Shown here piece after piece: positions 56,801 through 59,694 of a stretch of DNA of 64,000 nucleotides; position 1 is the stretch's first letter, and every line of letters starts with the position of its first letter. Source of the stretch: Panopea generosa (taxonomy: Eukaryota > Mollusca > Bivalvia > Adapedonta > Hiatellidae); contig CM055896.1 in NCBI GenBank assembly GCA_029582155.1, positions 3,597,616 to 3,661,615 of the forward strand, written 5' to 3'. A model generated the notes under the pieces. It saw nothing but the letters and a program-made list of their open reading frames with translations, searched no databases and was not told the DNA's origin. The position numbers and the translations under genes were made by a program.

Positions 56801-59694
56801 ACATGAACATTATCTAGTTATCCAGTTAGCTAAGTAGATATGAGAAGCAATTGCAGAGCAGTAAATAGGCAACTCCAATGCATCAAATGAGTAAGGGTAA
56901 CAACTTGAATGATAGTTGCTATCACGAACAAACACACATTGTCCATTATTGCGATAGTAAGAGATTCCATCGAAGTATATGGTACAGTTGGTGTCTAAGA
57001 AATTCAAAGTAAACTATTAAAAATCATTATCAATTTTAAATAAATTAAGAGACCGTAGTGGTGGTTTAGTGGTAGAGTGTCTGCGTCGCATGCTGAAGTT
57101 AATGGTTCGATTCCCAGTCTGGTTATACCAATGATTTGAAAAATGGTACTAGAAACTTCCTTGCTTGGTGTTCAGCATTTAGAGGATAGTTCTAGGTCTG
57201 GTCGGCCCGGTGTCAGTATAATGTGACTTGGTGGGGTTATCATTAGATGTGTCTGCGGCATCAACGCTTAGAATACTGTCTCAAGCAGACACCGTCGCGA
57301 TATGATTGAAAAATTGTTGAAAGCGACACTTAACACCATACAACAACAAATAAATTAGAACTTATCCCGTGAAAGGATTTTTATTGGGGATATTATACTC
57401 AATCATCAAGGATTTGTTATTTTAAACAGAGTAATGAAATGCAAAATGTGTTTGGGACATTGTGATTTTCAAGGTGAGCGTTTCAGTTATCTAGTCTAAA
57501 AATGCATGTTATGGGTTTGAGGCAAGCTTTATAGTTTGACCAATAGCCACGCAACCACAAATCATATGTACCTCATCAGTCCCATCAAACAATCTATTAA
57601 TAAAGCTCATTTATAATACAACGTCTGAGCAACAATCTTAGCAACACAAATCAAACAGCCTCTTTCTTTTACCACAACGACTGAATAATACAATAGACAG
57701 TCACGGGACCACAGAACTAAAGTACAACGTTATAAAACAACCACTAAATAAAACCCATTCCTCCTTCATCACACTTCCTAGCCAACAGTCATGGCACCAT
57801 GCAATAGAAGGTCTCTCTGTTTTCACCTTCACTGCAACTCCACTCATGTATATATACATGATTTCCATAATATGATTACTTTCTATGTTTAAATTTACTT
57901 TATATTTTCGTTTCAGAGAAGAAGACAAATACAAGGAAATGGAGCAAAATTACAAAGATAGGTAAGTCTCTACTGTTTTGTTTGCACATATATGCGACAA
58001 ATATCATATCATAAATAAATGCAACTTTAAAGAAGTGTTTAAGTTTTGCGTCAAATCATATGTACACCAGAAGTTTTGAGGACAAAAATAAATTACATCC
58101 AATACACATAATACAAAAATAGAAAATTAAACGCATATCACAACAATTATAACAGGAAATATAGGTAAATACATAACCAATACGAGACGTAACATTTAAA
58201 AGACACAGTCACTGCGATGAGAAATGTAAACTTTAAGGTGAACTCCTGGAATCAGAAATTTTAAAATCATAACAATAAAGACTCATTTTTTAAAAAAATA
58301 TATTCTGTTAAAAATATGAAATATGAAATAAATGTATATCAATATAAGCTGCAATAATTTATTTCATATTTTTATGAAAATGTTTCATGATATGTGAATT
58401 TCCATTTGTGTTTTTGTACTACATGAAATGTATGTTTTAGATACGTGTCTATATTAGTCAGTTTGATGGTTTGTCAAAATAATTATCTAAGATTACTTAG
58501 CAAATCATTTTGTCATGCGTGTACCTATTTCAAAAAAAGTTCAAATGTGGAAAAAATATTTAAACATATCGTATAATTTTTAAATAGCAGGCAAACGGGT
58601 TGATCCACAATTTTAGTCACAGGAAGCCTCGTTTATCTGATTAAGAAAACTATAGGAGATACTTGTGATGTAGAGCAGTTGACCTAGGATCGGGTGGTTG
58701 TCGGTTCGATTCTTCCCAACGCCTATGTTTGATGTCAAAGGGAGAGACACTTTTTGCGCATAAGCTTGGTATTGGTTCTACCCAGGAAGTGATTTATATG
58801 AATTGTAATAACTTGTTTCATAATCGAAGTAAAACAAATAAGTTGAAACTAACGATTTAGAACTATTTATTAAACGAAACCTTTAAAACTTGTAGTGAAA
58901 CCAAAACAACAACCATGGATATGAAGAGAGATTATGGAACAAATGAATGAAAGAAATTGTTAGTTATTCACGTTTTATATTTAAATACTATTTACATACA
59001 ATACTTTACTATTAAAATCATACGTAACAAAAATTGATTCAATTAATCAGAGGTTTAGTTTACACAAATATCCATATCGTAAGTAGCAGCGTTTATCTCT
59101 TTGACAGTTGTGCTCAGACGGTTAAATCGACTTTATTCTTGCCAAGAAAAAAAAACAACAAACGTAACGATAGGACTTTTTCTCCTGGACGCCAATATTT
59201 AAAAAAATATTATTTGTTTGCGATTAGCTCATTTACCCAGAAACAGTTTTGCCAAAAGTCATCAAATTAGTCCATGTTGTGAAATTGGTAGTAGTGTAAA
59301 AATCCTTGCACTACTATTAGTTTGGATAACCTTGACATATTCGAGTAATTAATCAAGCTTATGAAATGTAACATTGTTTCCGCTTAGTATTGTTCTTTTG
59401 AAACTGTTAGACCCAGAAATACCCAAGAACATTGTTTGGTAAAAAATATACCAAATATTTAGAAAACAGTAAATGATTTAACTTACCATAGCTATGCAAT
59501 ATAAAGCAAAATATATACATTTCAATAACATGTGTTCCATGTAACATGTGTTCTGCTTATAAACATTTCTGAAGGAAGCATTTGCTTTGCCATTGTCGCT
59601 AATATAGTTCAGTACATTATAGGTTGACAAGCTATGAGGCCAACACTAACAAAAAAATACAAGACAGTAACGCGATCTCTGGGAGGCTACAGAA
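1516..59694 (+). CDS. Partial multi-exon gene for a coiled-coil protein (internal part)
   Basis: Fifteen small exons on the plus strand can be joined into one open frame of about 323 residues. Each follows an AG acceptor and precedes a GT donor, and all are phase 2 at both ends, so the split codon at each junction is usually Arg or Lys. The peptides are very rich in Lys, Glu, Gln and Asp, with hydrophobic residues spaced 4-3-4 or 4-3-4-4, so a long alpha-helical coiled coil is the expected fold. No catalytic domain, signal peptide or membrane segment is visible. The first exon has an acceptor and the last a donor, so both gene ends lie outside. Coding sequence is under 2 percent of the span. 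The family is not recognised; myosin-tail, golgin or CCDC-type proteins are only structural analogies. Join order is inferred and not supported here by transcripts. Confidence 0.72.
1570..2365 (+). other. Intron block paralogous to 21410-22330
   Basis: Non-coding sequence that aligns with the intron after the 21356 exon: the 'attgcatacc..ggggaatttaac' and 'cataaagtcatgtaaaata' segments are shared, as is 'gaggttaaacacagat'. The SINE present at 21697-21956 is absent here, so it was inserted after this block duplicated, or lost here. Confidence 0.6.
2366..2680 (-). repeat. Dispersed ~300-bp repeat, copy 1
   Basis: Shares long stretches with 22580-22920 and 23010-23330 and with their duplicates, including 'caacaaagatacatcgccaa' and 'gagttattcctctttgtcc'. 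Minus-strand open frames of about 80 codons exist in several copies, but they shift frame relative to each other in the middle, so this looks like a repeat and not a conserved protein. Confidence 0.5.
2681..3089. other. AT-rich stretch, possible old promoter-like patch
   Basis: No exon seen. Around 2935-2990 there is a GC-richer patch ('cctgcgtaacgtcacaact') just upstream of the degenerate cysteine-rich coding relic. It may be the 5' flank of that dead gene; this is speculative. Confidence 0.3.
3104..3269 (+). pseudogene. Relic resembling the P2X7 receptor C-terminal cysteine domain
   Basis: In one frame the sequence reads FEPEFSEAELNELENERSSE (from 3116). In another frame it reads HFCSCENCVMMPSSDENTC followed by SRCNEI and a stop at 3267-3269. 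Acidic FEPE...E-L-E...E followed by a C-x-C-x-x-C...MP...C-x-x-C stretch is what I remember of the P2RX7 C-terminal zinc-binding domain, which is greatly expanded in bivalves. The two halves are in different frames, so at least one frameshift has occurred, and the segment ends early. It lies in an intron of the coiled-coil gene. Assignment is from motif memory only. Confidence 0.42.
3270..4350. other. Intronic DNA, nothing recognised
   Basis: AT-rich sequence without exon-like segments. An open frame of 77 codons at 3853-4086 has no splice borders, no domain and no counterpart in the paralogous block. It is not called as a gene. Confidence 0.4.
4352..4632 (-). mobile_element. tRNA-derived SINE, family 1 (full-length, minus)
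   Basis: On the minus strand it opens with 'ggcccgataagcttggtcag' (box-A like), continues to a box-B-like 'gagttcgaatccccacc' and ends in 'ccatcga..ggcaaaaaaa'. The same body ('accactg...ggatcctg..aggttaac') occurs in the elements at 9752, 18300, 18413, 21697, 38548, 39207 and 47885. It is the commonest SINE family in this window. Confidence 0.75.
4633..5283. other. Intronic DNA with a short (TA)n run
   Basis: No coding signal. Contains an (AT)n run near 4999-5016 and a GC-richer patch with 'cgcgagaactagaacggaag' around 5059-5080. No homologue of this stretch is present in the paralogous block, so it was inserted here or lost there. Confidence 0.4.
5284..5560 (-). repeat. Block strongly conserved between old paralogues, with minus-strand ORF
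   Basis: Aligns with 23430-23665 and 32340-32565; a core such as 'ttacgtgaagcattgcatgg' is unchanged although flanking DNA has diverged. The minus strand is open for 64-71 codons in all three copies and starts MDRCTFQR, with PPCNASRKISKV conserved. The main length difference between old copies is 9 nt, which keeps the frame. This could be a coding fragment of an unrecognised repeat or chance. No splice sites were identified. Confidence 0.35.
5561..8431. other. Long intron, partly paralogous to 23.7-24.45 kb
   Basis: 5640-5860 and 7630-7990 align with 23765-23990 and 24030-24450 (shared 'gataatgacaattgcct'-type stretches and 'aaatctagataattgatata'). The middle part, 5900-7600, has no match. 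It contains an (AAAT)n patch near 6017-6045 and the homopolymer tract at 6585-6665. No exon is seen; the paralogue of the 26423 exon, expected near 8.0-8.4 kb, is missing. Confidence 0.5.
6585..6665. repeat. Low-complexity C-run / A-rich CAA tract
   Basis: A run of cytosines passes directly into A-rich (CAA)n-like sequence. The open frames on both strands here (6471-6701 minus and 6571-6759 plus) are produced by this tract and are not genes. Confidence 0.9.
8432..8467 (+). pseudogene. Decayed copy of the 38090 coiled-coil exon
   Basis: The sequence after it ('ggtagcaggattgacaatt') matches the intron start after the exon at 38090-38131 ('ggtaagaggattgacaatt'), and the upstream T-rich stretch also aligns. 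The exon itself is shortened, the AG acceptor is lost and the donor reads gtagca. It is the remnant of an old duplicated exon and should not be spliced. Confidence 0.5.
8952..9019 (+). pseudogene. Decayed copy of the 38315 coiled-coil exon, with stop
   Basis: Aligns with the exon at 38315-38377: 'caaattgaaaatcttactga' against 'caaattgagaaactaactga'. The local reading gives QIENLTE followed by a TAA stop at 8983-8985. The length differs from 63 nt, the acceptor is not AG and the donor GT is gone. Together with the relic at 8432-8467, in the same order as the functional pair, it shows that a whole exon block was duplicated and then died. Confidence 0.6.
9020..9469 (+). other. Intron segments paralogous to 37.7 kb and 26.9 kb
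   Basis: 9065-9130 matches 37725-37800 ('ggatcttctatact' and 'ggttggaaaactta'). 9200-9345 matches 26870-27010 ('agtgaac..tgtttatac' and 'agctcgatcg'). No coding signal. Confidence 0.45.
9752..10045 (-). mobile_element. tRNA-derived SINE, family 1, present before the old duplication
   Basis: Starts on the plus strand with the (GATT)n tail and ends with the tRNA-like head 'gacagagctaatcgggcccg'. The same insertion, at the same flanks, is found in shortened form at 18413-18585, so it predates the block duplication. Confidence 0.75.
10619..10680 (+). pseudogene. Broken copy of the 63-nt coiled-coil exon (62 nt, frame lost)
   Basis: Homologous to the exons at 19202 and 28092: it begins CTGCAAAAC after 'tattgcag' and keeps ENVMKADR. 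It has lost one base near its 3' end and is 62 nt long, so it ends in phase 1, not phase 2; joining it to the next exon (17003) would shift the frame. The donor has weakened to gtgatc and a proline (Gln-Pro-Lys) has entered the helix. It is best read as a dead exon that is skipped. RNA data could still show use with a compensating change. Confidence 0.65.
11135..12030. repeat. ~404-bp tandem repeat, two units plus a partial third
   Basis: Units begin 'atggagataattatttgt' at about 11150, 11552 and 11960 and run through 'aaccaagacataaatgtaca' and 'gtaggatccagttaaggatt'. The third breaks off after about 55 bp at 'agacccctaaccctatatat'. The same unit occurs at 20.1-21.2 and 29.0-30.1 kb, including inverted copies. 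It may be the core of a non-autonomous element; no transposase is visible. Confidence 0.75.
12031..12796 (+). other. Intron block with weak match to 19840-20075
   Basis: The stretch around 12540-12660 ('cttcacagttg', 'atcaaactat', 'accctacacttaa') parallels 19970-20075, extending the old duplication rightward. Open frames on both strands at 12193-12571 overlap each other and lack support. Confidence 0.4.
13443..13665 (+). repeat. Left part of a ~115-bp C-rich tandem array
   Basis: Units contain 'tttgttttgtattaaatc', 'atttcaactt.gttacc' and 'ccccaagaccctcacccc'. About two units precede the inserted element; the same array resumes at 15219. Confidence 0.75.
13666..15218 (+). mobile_element. 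Nested repeat element, ends 'atgccccccaaaa...ttggggggcatg'
   Basis: Starts 'atgccccccaaaaaatttt', followed by 'gtctgtccgtccgtcc', and ends 'ggggggcatgcgacac' plus '...tttcttgttt'. The C-run and G-run ends are inverted complements. Inside, a unit of about 145-170 bp repeats at least five times ('catgcatagatgg' at about 13763, 13931, 14100, 14265 and 14410), with 'acctcaaaggtcaaggtcac' in each, then decays rightward. It sits in the middle of the ~115-bp array, so it is a later insertion. Open frames in it come from the repeats. Confidence 0.7.
15219..15860 (+). repeat. Right part of the ~115-bp C-rich tandem array
   Basis: Five to six further units with 'ttttgtattaaat' and 'accccaagac', increasingly degenerate to the right. 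It continues the array that begins at 13443. Confidence 0.75.
16742..16965 (+). mobile_element. tRNA-derived SINE, tRNA-Leu/Ser-like head
   Basis: Head 'tggccaagtagtctaagc' (box-A like), then 'gtcgtaggtttgagcccc' (box-B like). A body with 'tttctcagatttattctgag' and 'ggcgttaaatctcattta' follows. A C-run interrupts the head. Confidence 0.6.
17003..17107 (+). CDS. Coiled-coil exon B (35 residues, five heptads)
   Basis: A 105-nt exon after 'tctctttattag', phase 2-2. It starts LASTVNDCKVKAEQTEYQLT and ends ERDEALK plus a split Arg codon. Core positions 1, 5, 8, 12, 15, 19, 22, 26, 29 and 33 are Leu, Val, Cys, Ala, Thr, Leu, Ser, Val, Arg and Leu, a clean heptad pattern across exactly five turns. 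The donor is gttaga, weaker than the gtaagt used elsewhere; reading through would give R-L-E-N-V and a stop. A mariner relic begins close downstream. It has no paralogue in the window. Confidence 0.68.
17150..17645 (+). pseudogene. Dead mariner transposase fragment
   Basis: One frame reads ISARWVPHLFTGGEKRHVLK. After a frameshift, another reads LPEYNQSQIANFVTGDETWE and then TKHGRRS. ARWVPH...K, the GDETW catalytic block and 'HGRR' are mariner transposase features. Stops and frameshifts are present and the N-terminal part is poor, so the copy is inactive. It lies in the intron directly after exon B. Inverted ends were not identified. Confidence 0.75.
17646..17997. other. Intron with a TAA/ATA microsatellite
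   Basis: Holds an (ATA)n microsatellite at about 17767-17824. The minus-strand open frame across it is low complexity. Nothing else recognised. Confidence 0.6.
18300..18412 (-). mobile_element. Truncated family-1 SINE inserted next to an older SINE
   Basis: A (GATT)n tail, 'caacgtcatttttatgccat' and 'cactgtttcctgggatcc', then broken off before the tRNA-like head. It is absent at the equivalent place near 9745, so it arrived after the old block duplication. Confidence 0.7.
18413..18585 (-). mobile_element. Family-1 SINE, internally deleted
   Basis: Same insertion as 9752-10045 but missing the middle: 'gaaaggttaacaag' runs directly into 'ggattcgaactcatgacc'. It ends with the tRNA-like head 'gagctaatcgggcccg'. 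Confidence 0.75.
19202..19264 (+). CDS. Coiled-coil exon C, copy 1 (21 residues)
   Basis: A 63-nt exon between 'tgttattgcag' and 'gtgagc', phase 2-2. It encodes LQNELEQSKQRENVM then KADRD and a split Arg codon: three heptads, with Leu1 and Leu5 in core positions. Identical to 28092-28154 and related to the dead exon at 10619. Confidence 0.72.
20085..20470 (-). repeat. Inverted unit of the ~400-bp repeat
   Basis: Reverse complement of the unit at 11150-11550: reads 'aaccttaactggatcctact' and '...cgccgtagt..tgtgtacgtttatgtctgg'. With the direct units at 20520-21170 it forms an inverted pair. Confidence 0.7.
20520..21175 (+). repeat. Two shortened direct units of the ~400-bp repeat
   Basis: Units start at about 20530 and 20870 ('agagataat...tttgtgaataacc'), each with 'gtaggatcca..ta.ggattcatga' and 'tgctatataaaggaca'. 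They are shorter than the 11-kb units because internal pieces are missing. The array ends about 180 bp before exon D. Confidence 0.7.
21356..21409 (+). CDS. Coiled-coil exon D, copy 1 (18 residues)
   Basis: A 54-nt exon after 'cttgcttcttcacag', before gtaagt, phase 2-2. It encodes KDQAHEQTLQKCQQAIE plus a split Lys/Asn codon. Spacing of Thr8/Leu9, Cys12 and Ile16 suits an 11+7 period. Identical to 30246-30299; an older paralogue is the exon at 1516. Confidence 0.72.
21697..21956 (+). mobile_element. Family-1 SINE (plus strand)
   Basis: Reads 'gggtctaatccccgcccg' at the tRNA-like side, then 'ctggttaacctttcagg' and 'ccctcgatggcgtaaaaatt', and ends in 'attcattcaatcagtcaagc'. The head is partly lost. 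Duplicated at 30587-30846. Confidence 0.7.
22330..23340. repeat. Two copies of the dispersed ~300-bp repeat plus ATGAT microsatellite
   Basis: 22580-22920 and 23010-23330 are related to each other and to 2366-2680 ('ctttgtatt.aacgttgat', 'acaaagatac..c.ccgacgcc'). Between them lies an (ATATG)n / ATGAT microsatellite at about 22963-22999, which is about 10 bp longer in the second large copy (31853-31900). Confidence 0.55.
23430..23665 (-). repeat. Conserved block with minus-strand ORF, copy 1
   Basis: Paralogue of 5284-5560. The minus strand is open for 70 codons starting MDRCTFQRACFCKF. A 9-nt difference from the left copy keeps the frame. Possible coding fragment of an unknown repeat. Confidence 0.35.
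24981..25228 (+). other. Open frame of ~82 codons, unknown, disabled in the second copy
   Basis: Opens after a TGA and reads IKPKEYRRLESEYYSLAREW, later TLFQFCNIEYYGWN, to a TAG. A neighbouring frame continues LVSRKSDKKFNVPTGHMY just downstream, suggesting a decayed longer coding region. In the second copy (33871-34118) a C-to-T change makes a stop at 'ttgttttag'. No family recognised; probably a relic. Confidence 0.3.
26423..26485 (+). CDS. Coiled-coil exon E, copy 1 (21 residues)
   Basis: A 63-nt exon after 'tttatttttgcag', before gtgagg, phase 2-2. It encodes LKHKLQGSEKQVEAKKSELD and a split Arg codon. Core positions 1, 5, 8, 12, 15 and 19 are Leu, Leu, Ser, Val, Lys and Leu: three heptads. 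Identical to 35328-35390. Its counterpart in the old left block is missing. Confidence 0.75.
26486..27959. other. Intron to the end of duplication copy 1
   Basis: AT-rich, no further exon. The 66-codon open frame at 26637-26837 is also open in copy 2, but only because the copies are recent. No splice or domain evidence. Confidence 0.5.
28092..28154 (+). CDS. Coiled-coil exon C, copy 2
   Basis: Identical in sequence, splice sites and phase to 19202-19264. If the duplication is real, the mRNA can carry the C-D-E module (60 residues) twice, and unequal crossing-over or skipping could change its number without breaking frame. Confidence 0.68.
28975..30065. repeat. ~400-bp repeat units (one inverted, two direct), copy 2
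   Basis: Duplicate of 20085-21175, with the inverted unit at 28975-29360 and direct units at 29410-30065. Only a few base changes separate the two arrays. Confidence 0.75.
30246..30299 (+). CDS. Coiled-coil exon D, copy 2
   Basis: Identical to 21356-21409, including the 'cttcacag' acceptor and gtaagt donor. Confidence 0.68.
30587..30846 (+). mobile_element. Family-1 SINE, copy 2
   Basis: Duplicate of 21697-21956, with a few changes such as cattgagtct to cattgtgtct. Confidence 0.7.
31220..32230. repeat. Dispersed ~300-bp repeats and ATGAT microsatellite, copy 2
   Basis: Duplicate of 22330-23340. The microsatellite near 31853-31900 is expanded relative to copy 1. Confidence 0.55.
32340..32565 (-). 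repeat. Conserved block with minus-strand ORF, copy 2
   Basis: Duplicate of 23430-23665. The minus-strand frame is still open (64 codons), but one fewer T at 'agttcttaaacc' alters its end. Confidence 0.35.
33871..34118 (+). pseudogene. Copy 2 of the unknown ~82-codon frame, interrupted
   Basis: Same sequence as 24981-25228 but with a nonsense change (TTT CAG to TTT TAG) in the middle, showing no strong constraint on this frame. Confidence 0.4.
34374..34381. other. TACATGTA insertion, candidate Tc1-type excision footprint
   Basis: Copy 1 has 'ggtaaaaag' at 25472; copy 2 has 'ggtacatgtaaaaag'. The TA has become TACATGTA. From memory, this is the footprint left when a Tc1-like element with CA...TG ends excises. 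Confidence 0.55.
34772..34779. other. Second TACATGTA insertion in copy 2
   Basis: Copy 1 reads 'gcggatatattgg' (25863); copy 2 reads 'gcggatacatgtatattgg'. It is the same 6-bp change at a TA, independent of the first. Confidence 0.55.
35328..35390 (+). CDS. Coiled-coil exon E, copy 2
   Basis: Identical to 26423-26485 with the same acceptor and donor, phase 2-2. By inference it joins exon F at 38090. Confidence 0.7.
36864..38089. other. Unique intron after the duplication
   Basis: AT-rich. 37725-37800 is paralogous to 9065-9130. No exon, repeat family or RNA gene recognised; the 70-codon minus frame at 37218-37430 is unsupported. Confidence 0.5.
38090..38131 (+). CDS. Coiled-coil exon F (14 residues, two heptads)
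   Basis: A 42-nt exon after 'gttcttattttcag', before gtaaga, phase 2-2. It encodes QLSHIQQMDEEFI plus a split Arg codon. Ile5, Met8 and Phe12 occupy core positions. A decayed paralogue lies at 8432-8467. Confidence 0.7.
38315..38377 (+). CDS. Coiled-coil exon G (21 residues)
   Basis: A 63-nt exon between 'ataatgattacag' and gtaaga, phase 2-2, only 183 bp after exon F. It encodes KNDQIEKLTEELKNEMDNVD and a split Arg codon. Ile5, Leu8, Leu12, Met16 and Val19 make a good helical stripe. A decayed paralogue with a stop lies at 8952-9019. Confidence 0.75.
38548..38847 (-). mobile_element. Family-1 SINE (full-length, minus)
   Basis: Tail 'gattgattgtgtttgattga' at the left, body with 'ccactgtttcttgggatcct', tRNA-like head '...gactgagataatcgggcccg' at the right. 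Inserted in the intron after exon G. Confidence 0.8.
39207..39400 (+). mobile_element. Family-1 SINE, 3' part (plus)
   Basis: Starts inside the element ('cgtgatgattgatatacgat') and ends 'ccctcgatggcataaatt' plus a short A/T tail. The tRNA-like head is missing. Confidence 0.65.
39455..40475 (+). repeat. 25-bp minisatellite with alternating variants
   Basis: About forty copies of 'cctacaaccagtcgttatc' plus a 6-bp variable end (gataaa, gataca or caatga). Some units drop to about 18 bp ('actacaaccagtcgttatc'). Longer groups of variants recur, for example near 39880-40080 and 40260-40330, suggesting higher-order duplication. The left edge contains 'agggttagggtaagggtta', which is short and telomere-like by chance. 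There is no spacer structure, so it is not a CRISPR array. Confidence 0.9.
40476..41739. other. Intron, nothing recognised
   Basis: AT-rich DNA. The 76-codon frame at 40646-40876 includes a (CT)n patch and has no splice support. Confidence 0.5.
41740..41793 (+). CDS. Coiled-coil exon H (18 residues)
   Basis: A 54-nt exon after 'aactattcgatag', before gtacca, phase 2-2. It encodes AAKEKTDYMVKAQKDID and a split Arg codon. Tyr8/Met9, Ala12 and Ile16 follow the 11+7 spacing seen in the other 18-residue exons. Both splice sites are weaker than average, so the call relies on length, phase and composition. Confidence 0.65.
41794..42823. other. Intron, nothing recognised
   Basis: AT-rich, with no repeat family or exon identified. 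The 72-codon minus-strand frame at 42358-42576 is unsupported. Confidence 0.5.
42824..43258 (+). repeat. Direct repeat, left copy
   Basis: Shares 'tttgttctat.taaaataagg' and '...gtggtaaaaaa', then 'agaaatcacaactacta' and 'gtaactgtgtagtgaga', with 44285-44514. The middle of this copy, about 43000-43100, is absent from the right copy. The two lie about 1.45 kb apart and could be remnants of long terminal repeats or of an old tandem duplication. Confidence 0.65.
43259..44284. other. AT-rich DNA between the direct repeats
   Basis: No open frame or transposon protein seen. If the flanking repeats are terminal repeats, this would be an internal region with no coding left. Confidence 0.45.
44285..44514 (+). 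repeat. Direct repeat, right copy
   Basis: Shorter partner of 42824-43258; see that entry for shared stretches. Confidence 0.65.
44515..45422. other. AT-rich DNA, nothing recognised
   Basis: No exon, repeat family or long frame identified. Confidence 0.45.
46401..46541 (-). pseudogene. Coding-like remnant ending ...VTKAKKY
   Basis: On the minus strand a 46-codon frame reads, in part, GEDGLRGIFPASNGDGVPRV before a TAG. A frameshifted stretch between here and the next fragment reads YKKEDLVKLLCDISYSAQNA. Composition looks protein-like and unlike the surrounding AT-rich DNA, but no family is recognised. Confidence 0.35.
46668..46879 (-). CDS. Unknown terminal exon-like coding segment (minus strand)
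   Basis: After an acceptor-like 'actttattctgtatttgtag' on the minus strand, a phase-2 start gives RNGLMPNITSMRAAVEVESS, then RPGLPIPPEGYWYSDDD and ...QTAIQKLCK with a stop: about 70 residues. Codon use and the Pro-Pro-Glu-Gly-Tyr-Trp / Asp-rich stretch look like real protein. It lies inside the TTAA-flanked element, opposite in strand to the coiled-coil gene. Function unknown; it may be an element-encoded protein or a pseudogene. Confidence 0.45.
47045..47235 (+). mobile_element. tRNA-derived SINE, same family as 747-922
   Basis: Head with 'attgcgggtttgatcccta' (box-B like), body 'ggttctactcgggaagcgga' and tail 'ataagttggtataaacc'. Inserted in the 3.4-kb element. Confidence 0.6.
47635..47748 (-). 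pseudogene. Coding-like fragment inside the 3.4-kb element
   Basis: The minus strand reads YTEDSDSLSALYCLEVCQVI and then SKPRFPVGQEVQCSVQ over 38 codons before a TAG, after an acceptor-like 'gtaatccag'. Cys-rich and protein-like. It lies between the fragments at 48.2-48.3 and 46.7-46.9 kb on the same strand, so they could be successive exons of one gene. Not recognised. Confidence 0.35.
47885..48085 (+). mobile_element. Family-1 SINE (plus, headless)
   Basis: Matches the body from 'atcattcgtatctcatcgct' to 'cttgatggcacgaaaatga' and ends in 'attcaatcatcaatca'. Degenerate copy. Confidence 0.6.
48207..48326 (-). pseudogene. Coding-like fragment (39 codons), first of the minus-strand set
   Basis: On the minus strand, after 'ttatgcagacttag', it reads TYDSIAQKGLGEYVYNVRQN, then CGYVNRVAYGKNTPSK and a stop. 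Base composition is richer in GC than its neighbours. By position it would be upstream of the 47.7 and 46.9 kb fragments. No family recognised. Confidence 0.38.
48830..49145. other. AT-rich DNA after the 3.4-kb element
   Basis: No feature recognised. The open frame at 48648-48911 runs across the right inverted end of the element and is not a gene. Confidence 0.45.
49146..50660 (+). repeat. Decayed 'gtccgttcgtgcgtcc' repeat with degenerate internal units
   Basis: 'atggtgatggggcattaat' and 'cccatgtccgttcgtgcgtc' at 49150-49200 resemble the left ends of the elements at 13666 and 60931. Phrases such as 'tggtt.cgac/ccgat' and 'ttgat(a)t.tgtt/cgatgt' recur at about 49310, 49560 and 50600. A second 'tgtctgtccatttgtgtgtg' lies at 50470. 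Boundaries are uncertain. Confidence 0.4.
50661..51641. other. Intron before exon I
   Basis: AT-rich, no repeat family assigned. A good acceptor-like 'gatttttttctctcag' occurs at about 51535-51550, followed by a short open segment, but its donor and phase are poor; see the rejected list. Confidence 0.45.
51642..51695 (+). CDS. Coiled-coil exon I (18 residues)
   Basis: A 54-nt exon after 'ttgcattttacag', before gtatgt, phase 2-2. It encodes LVNEKIVLQQNAETMLQ and a split Lys/Arg-type codon. Leu1, Leu8, Ala12 and Met15/Leu16 sit on the core. Confidence 0.7.
51696..53301. other. Intron, nothing recognised
   Basis: AT-rich with no assigned repeats. Open frames at 52535-52798 (plus) and 52769-52969 (minus) have no splice, domain or homology support. 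Confidence 0.5.
53302..53421 (+). CDS. Coiled-coil exon J (40 residues, 11-residue repeats)
   Basis: A 120-nt exon after 'ttttggtttag', before gtaagt, phase 2-2. It contains three hendecads, YKAELEETKTG, YKAKLEEIKTD and HKAKLEKIKTD, then HKTKIK. The 33-nt DNA units are nearly identical ('aaagcaaagttagaa'), so the exon itself grew by tandem duplication. Core residues at 1, 5, 12, 16, 19, 23, 27, 30, 34 and 38 define a hendecad stripe, which predicts a straight or right-handed coil segment within an otherwise mainly heptad protein. Length 40 = 3x11+7. Confidence 0.8.
53422..54607. other. Intron, nothing recognised
   Basis: AT-rich. Three overlapping open frames at 54059-54493 lack support. Confidence 0.5.
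54608..55272 (+). repeat. ~165-bp tandem repeat, four units
   Basis: Units start at about 54611, 54778, 54943 and 55107 with 'tagggtaattg.cattcgtt'. Each contains 'ttcacccttttcgatacctt', 'gtatatacagcact' and 'agaggaagtacgtctg'. The last ends at 'actaaaccaac'. Units are highly similar, so the array is fairly young. Confidence 0.88.
55273..57049. other. Intron, nothing recognised
   Basis: AT-rich, no assigned repeat, no exon with splice borders. Minus-strand frames at 55264-55479, 56467-56685 and 56810-57007 are unsupported. Confidence 0.5.
57050..57350 (+). mobile_element. tRNA-derived SINE with '...gttgaaagcgac.ttaacacc' 3' end
   Basis: Head 'gtggtttagtggtagagtgt' (box A) and 'aatggttcgattccc' (box B) are well preserved. 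The 3' end 'ttgttgaaagcgacacttaa' plus 'caacaacaaataaa' matches what I recall of widespread bivalve SINE tails (RUDI/Meta type); the family name is from memory. Confidence 0.7.
57351..57916. other. Intron before exon K
   Basis: No features recognised. The minus-strand frame at 57701-57934 overlaps exon K and is a shadow. Confidence 0.45.
57917..57961 (+). CDS. Coiled-coil exon K (15 residues)
   Basis: A 45-nt exon after 'tattttcgtttcag', before gtaagt, phase 2-2. It encodes EEDKYKEMEQNYKD plus a split Arg codon. Tyr5, Met8 and Tyr12 lie on the core; 15 = 11+4 continues the register of the hendecad exon before it. Confidence 0.7.
   Translation, partial: RRRQIQGNGAKLQR
57962..59622. other. 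Intron with one SINE
   Basis: AT-rich. Holds the SINE at 58635-58860. The 78-codon frame at 59034-59270 is unsupported. Confidence 0.5.
58635..58860 (+). mobile_element. tRNA-derived SINE, related to 47045-47235
   Basis: Head with 'gtagagcagttgacctagg' and box-B-like 'gtcggttcgattcttccc'; body 'attggttctacccaggaagt'; tail 'aaataagttgaaac'. Diverged copy. Confidence 0.55.
59623..59694 (+). CDS. Coiled-coil exon L (24 residues)
   Basis: A 72-nt exon after 'gtacattatag', before gtaagt, phase 2-2. It encodes LTSYEANTNKKIQDSNAISG then RLQ and a split codon. The core pattern is weaker (Leu1, Ile12, Leu22), so the coil may be loosening here. The strong donor shows the gene continues to the right. 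Confidence 0.62.

Noticed and set aside
57060-57125. tRNA gene on the plus strand
   Set aside because: A and B boxes are good, but the sequence continues into a SINE body and tail.
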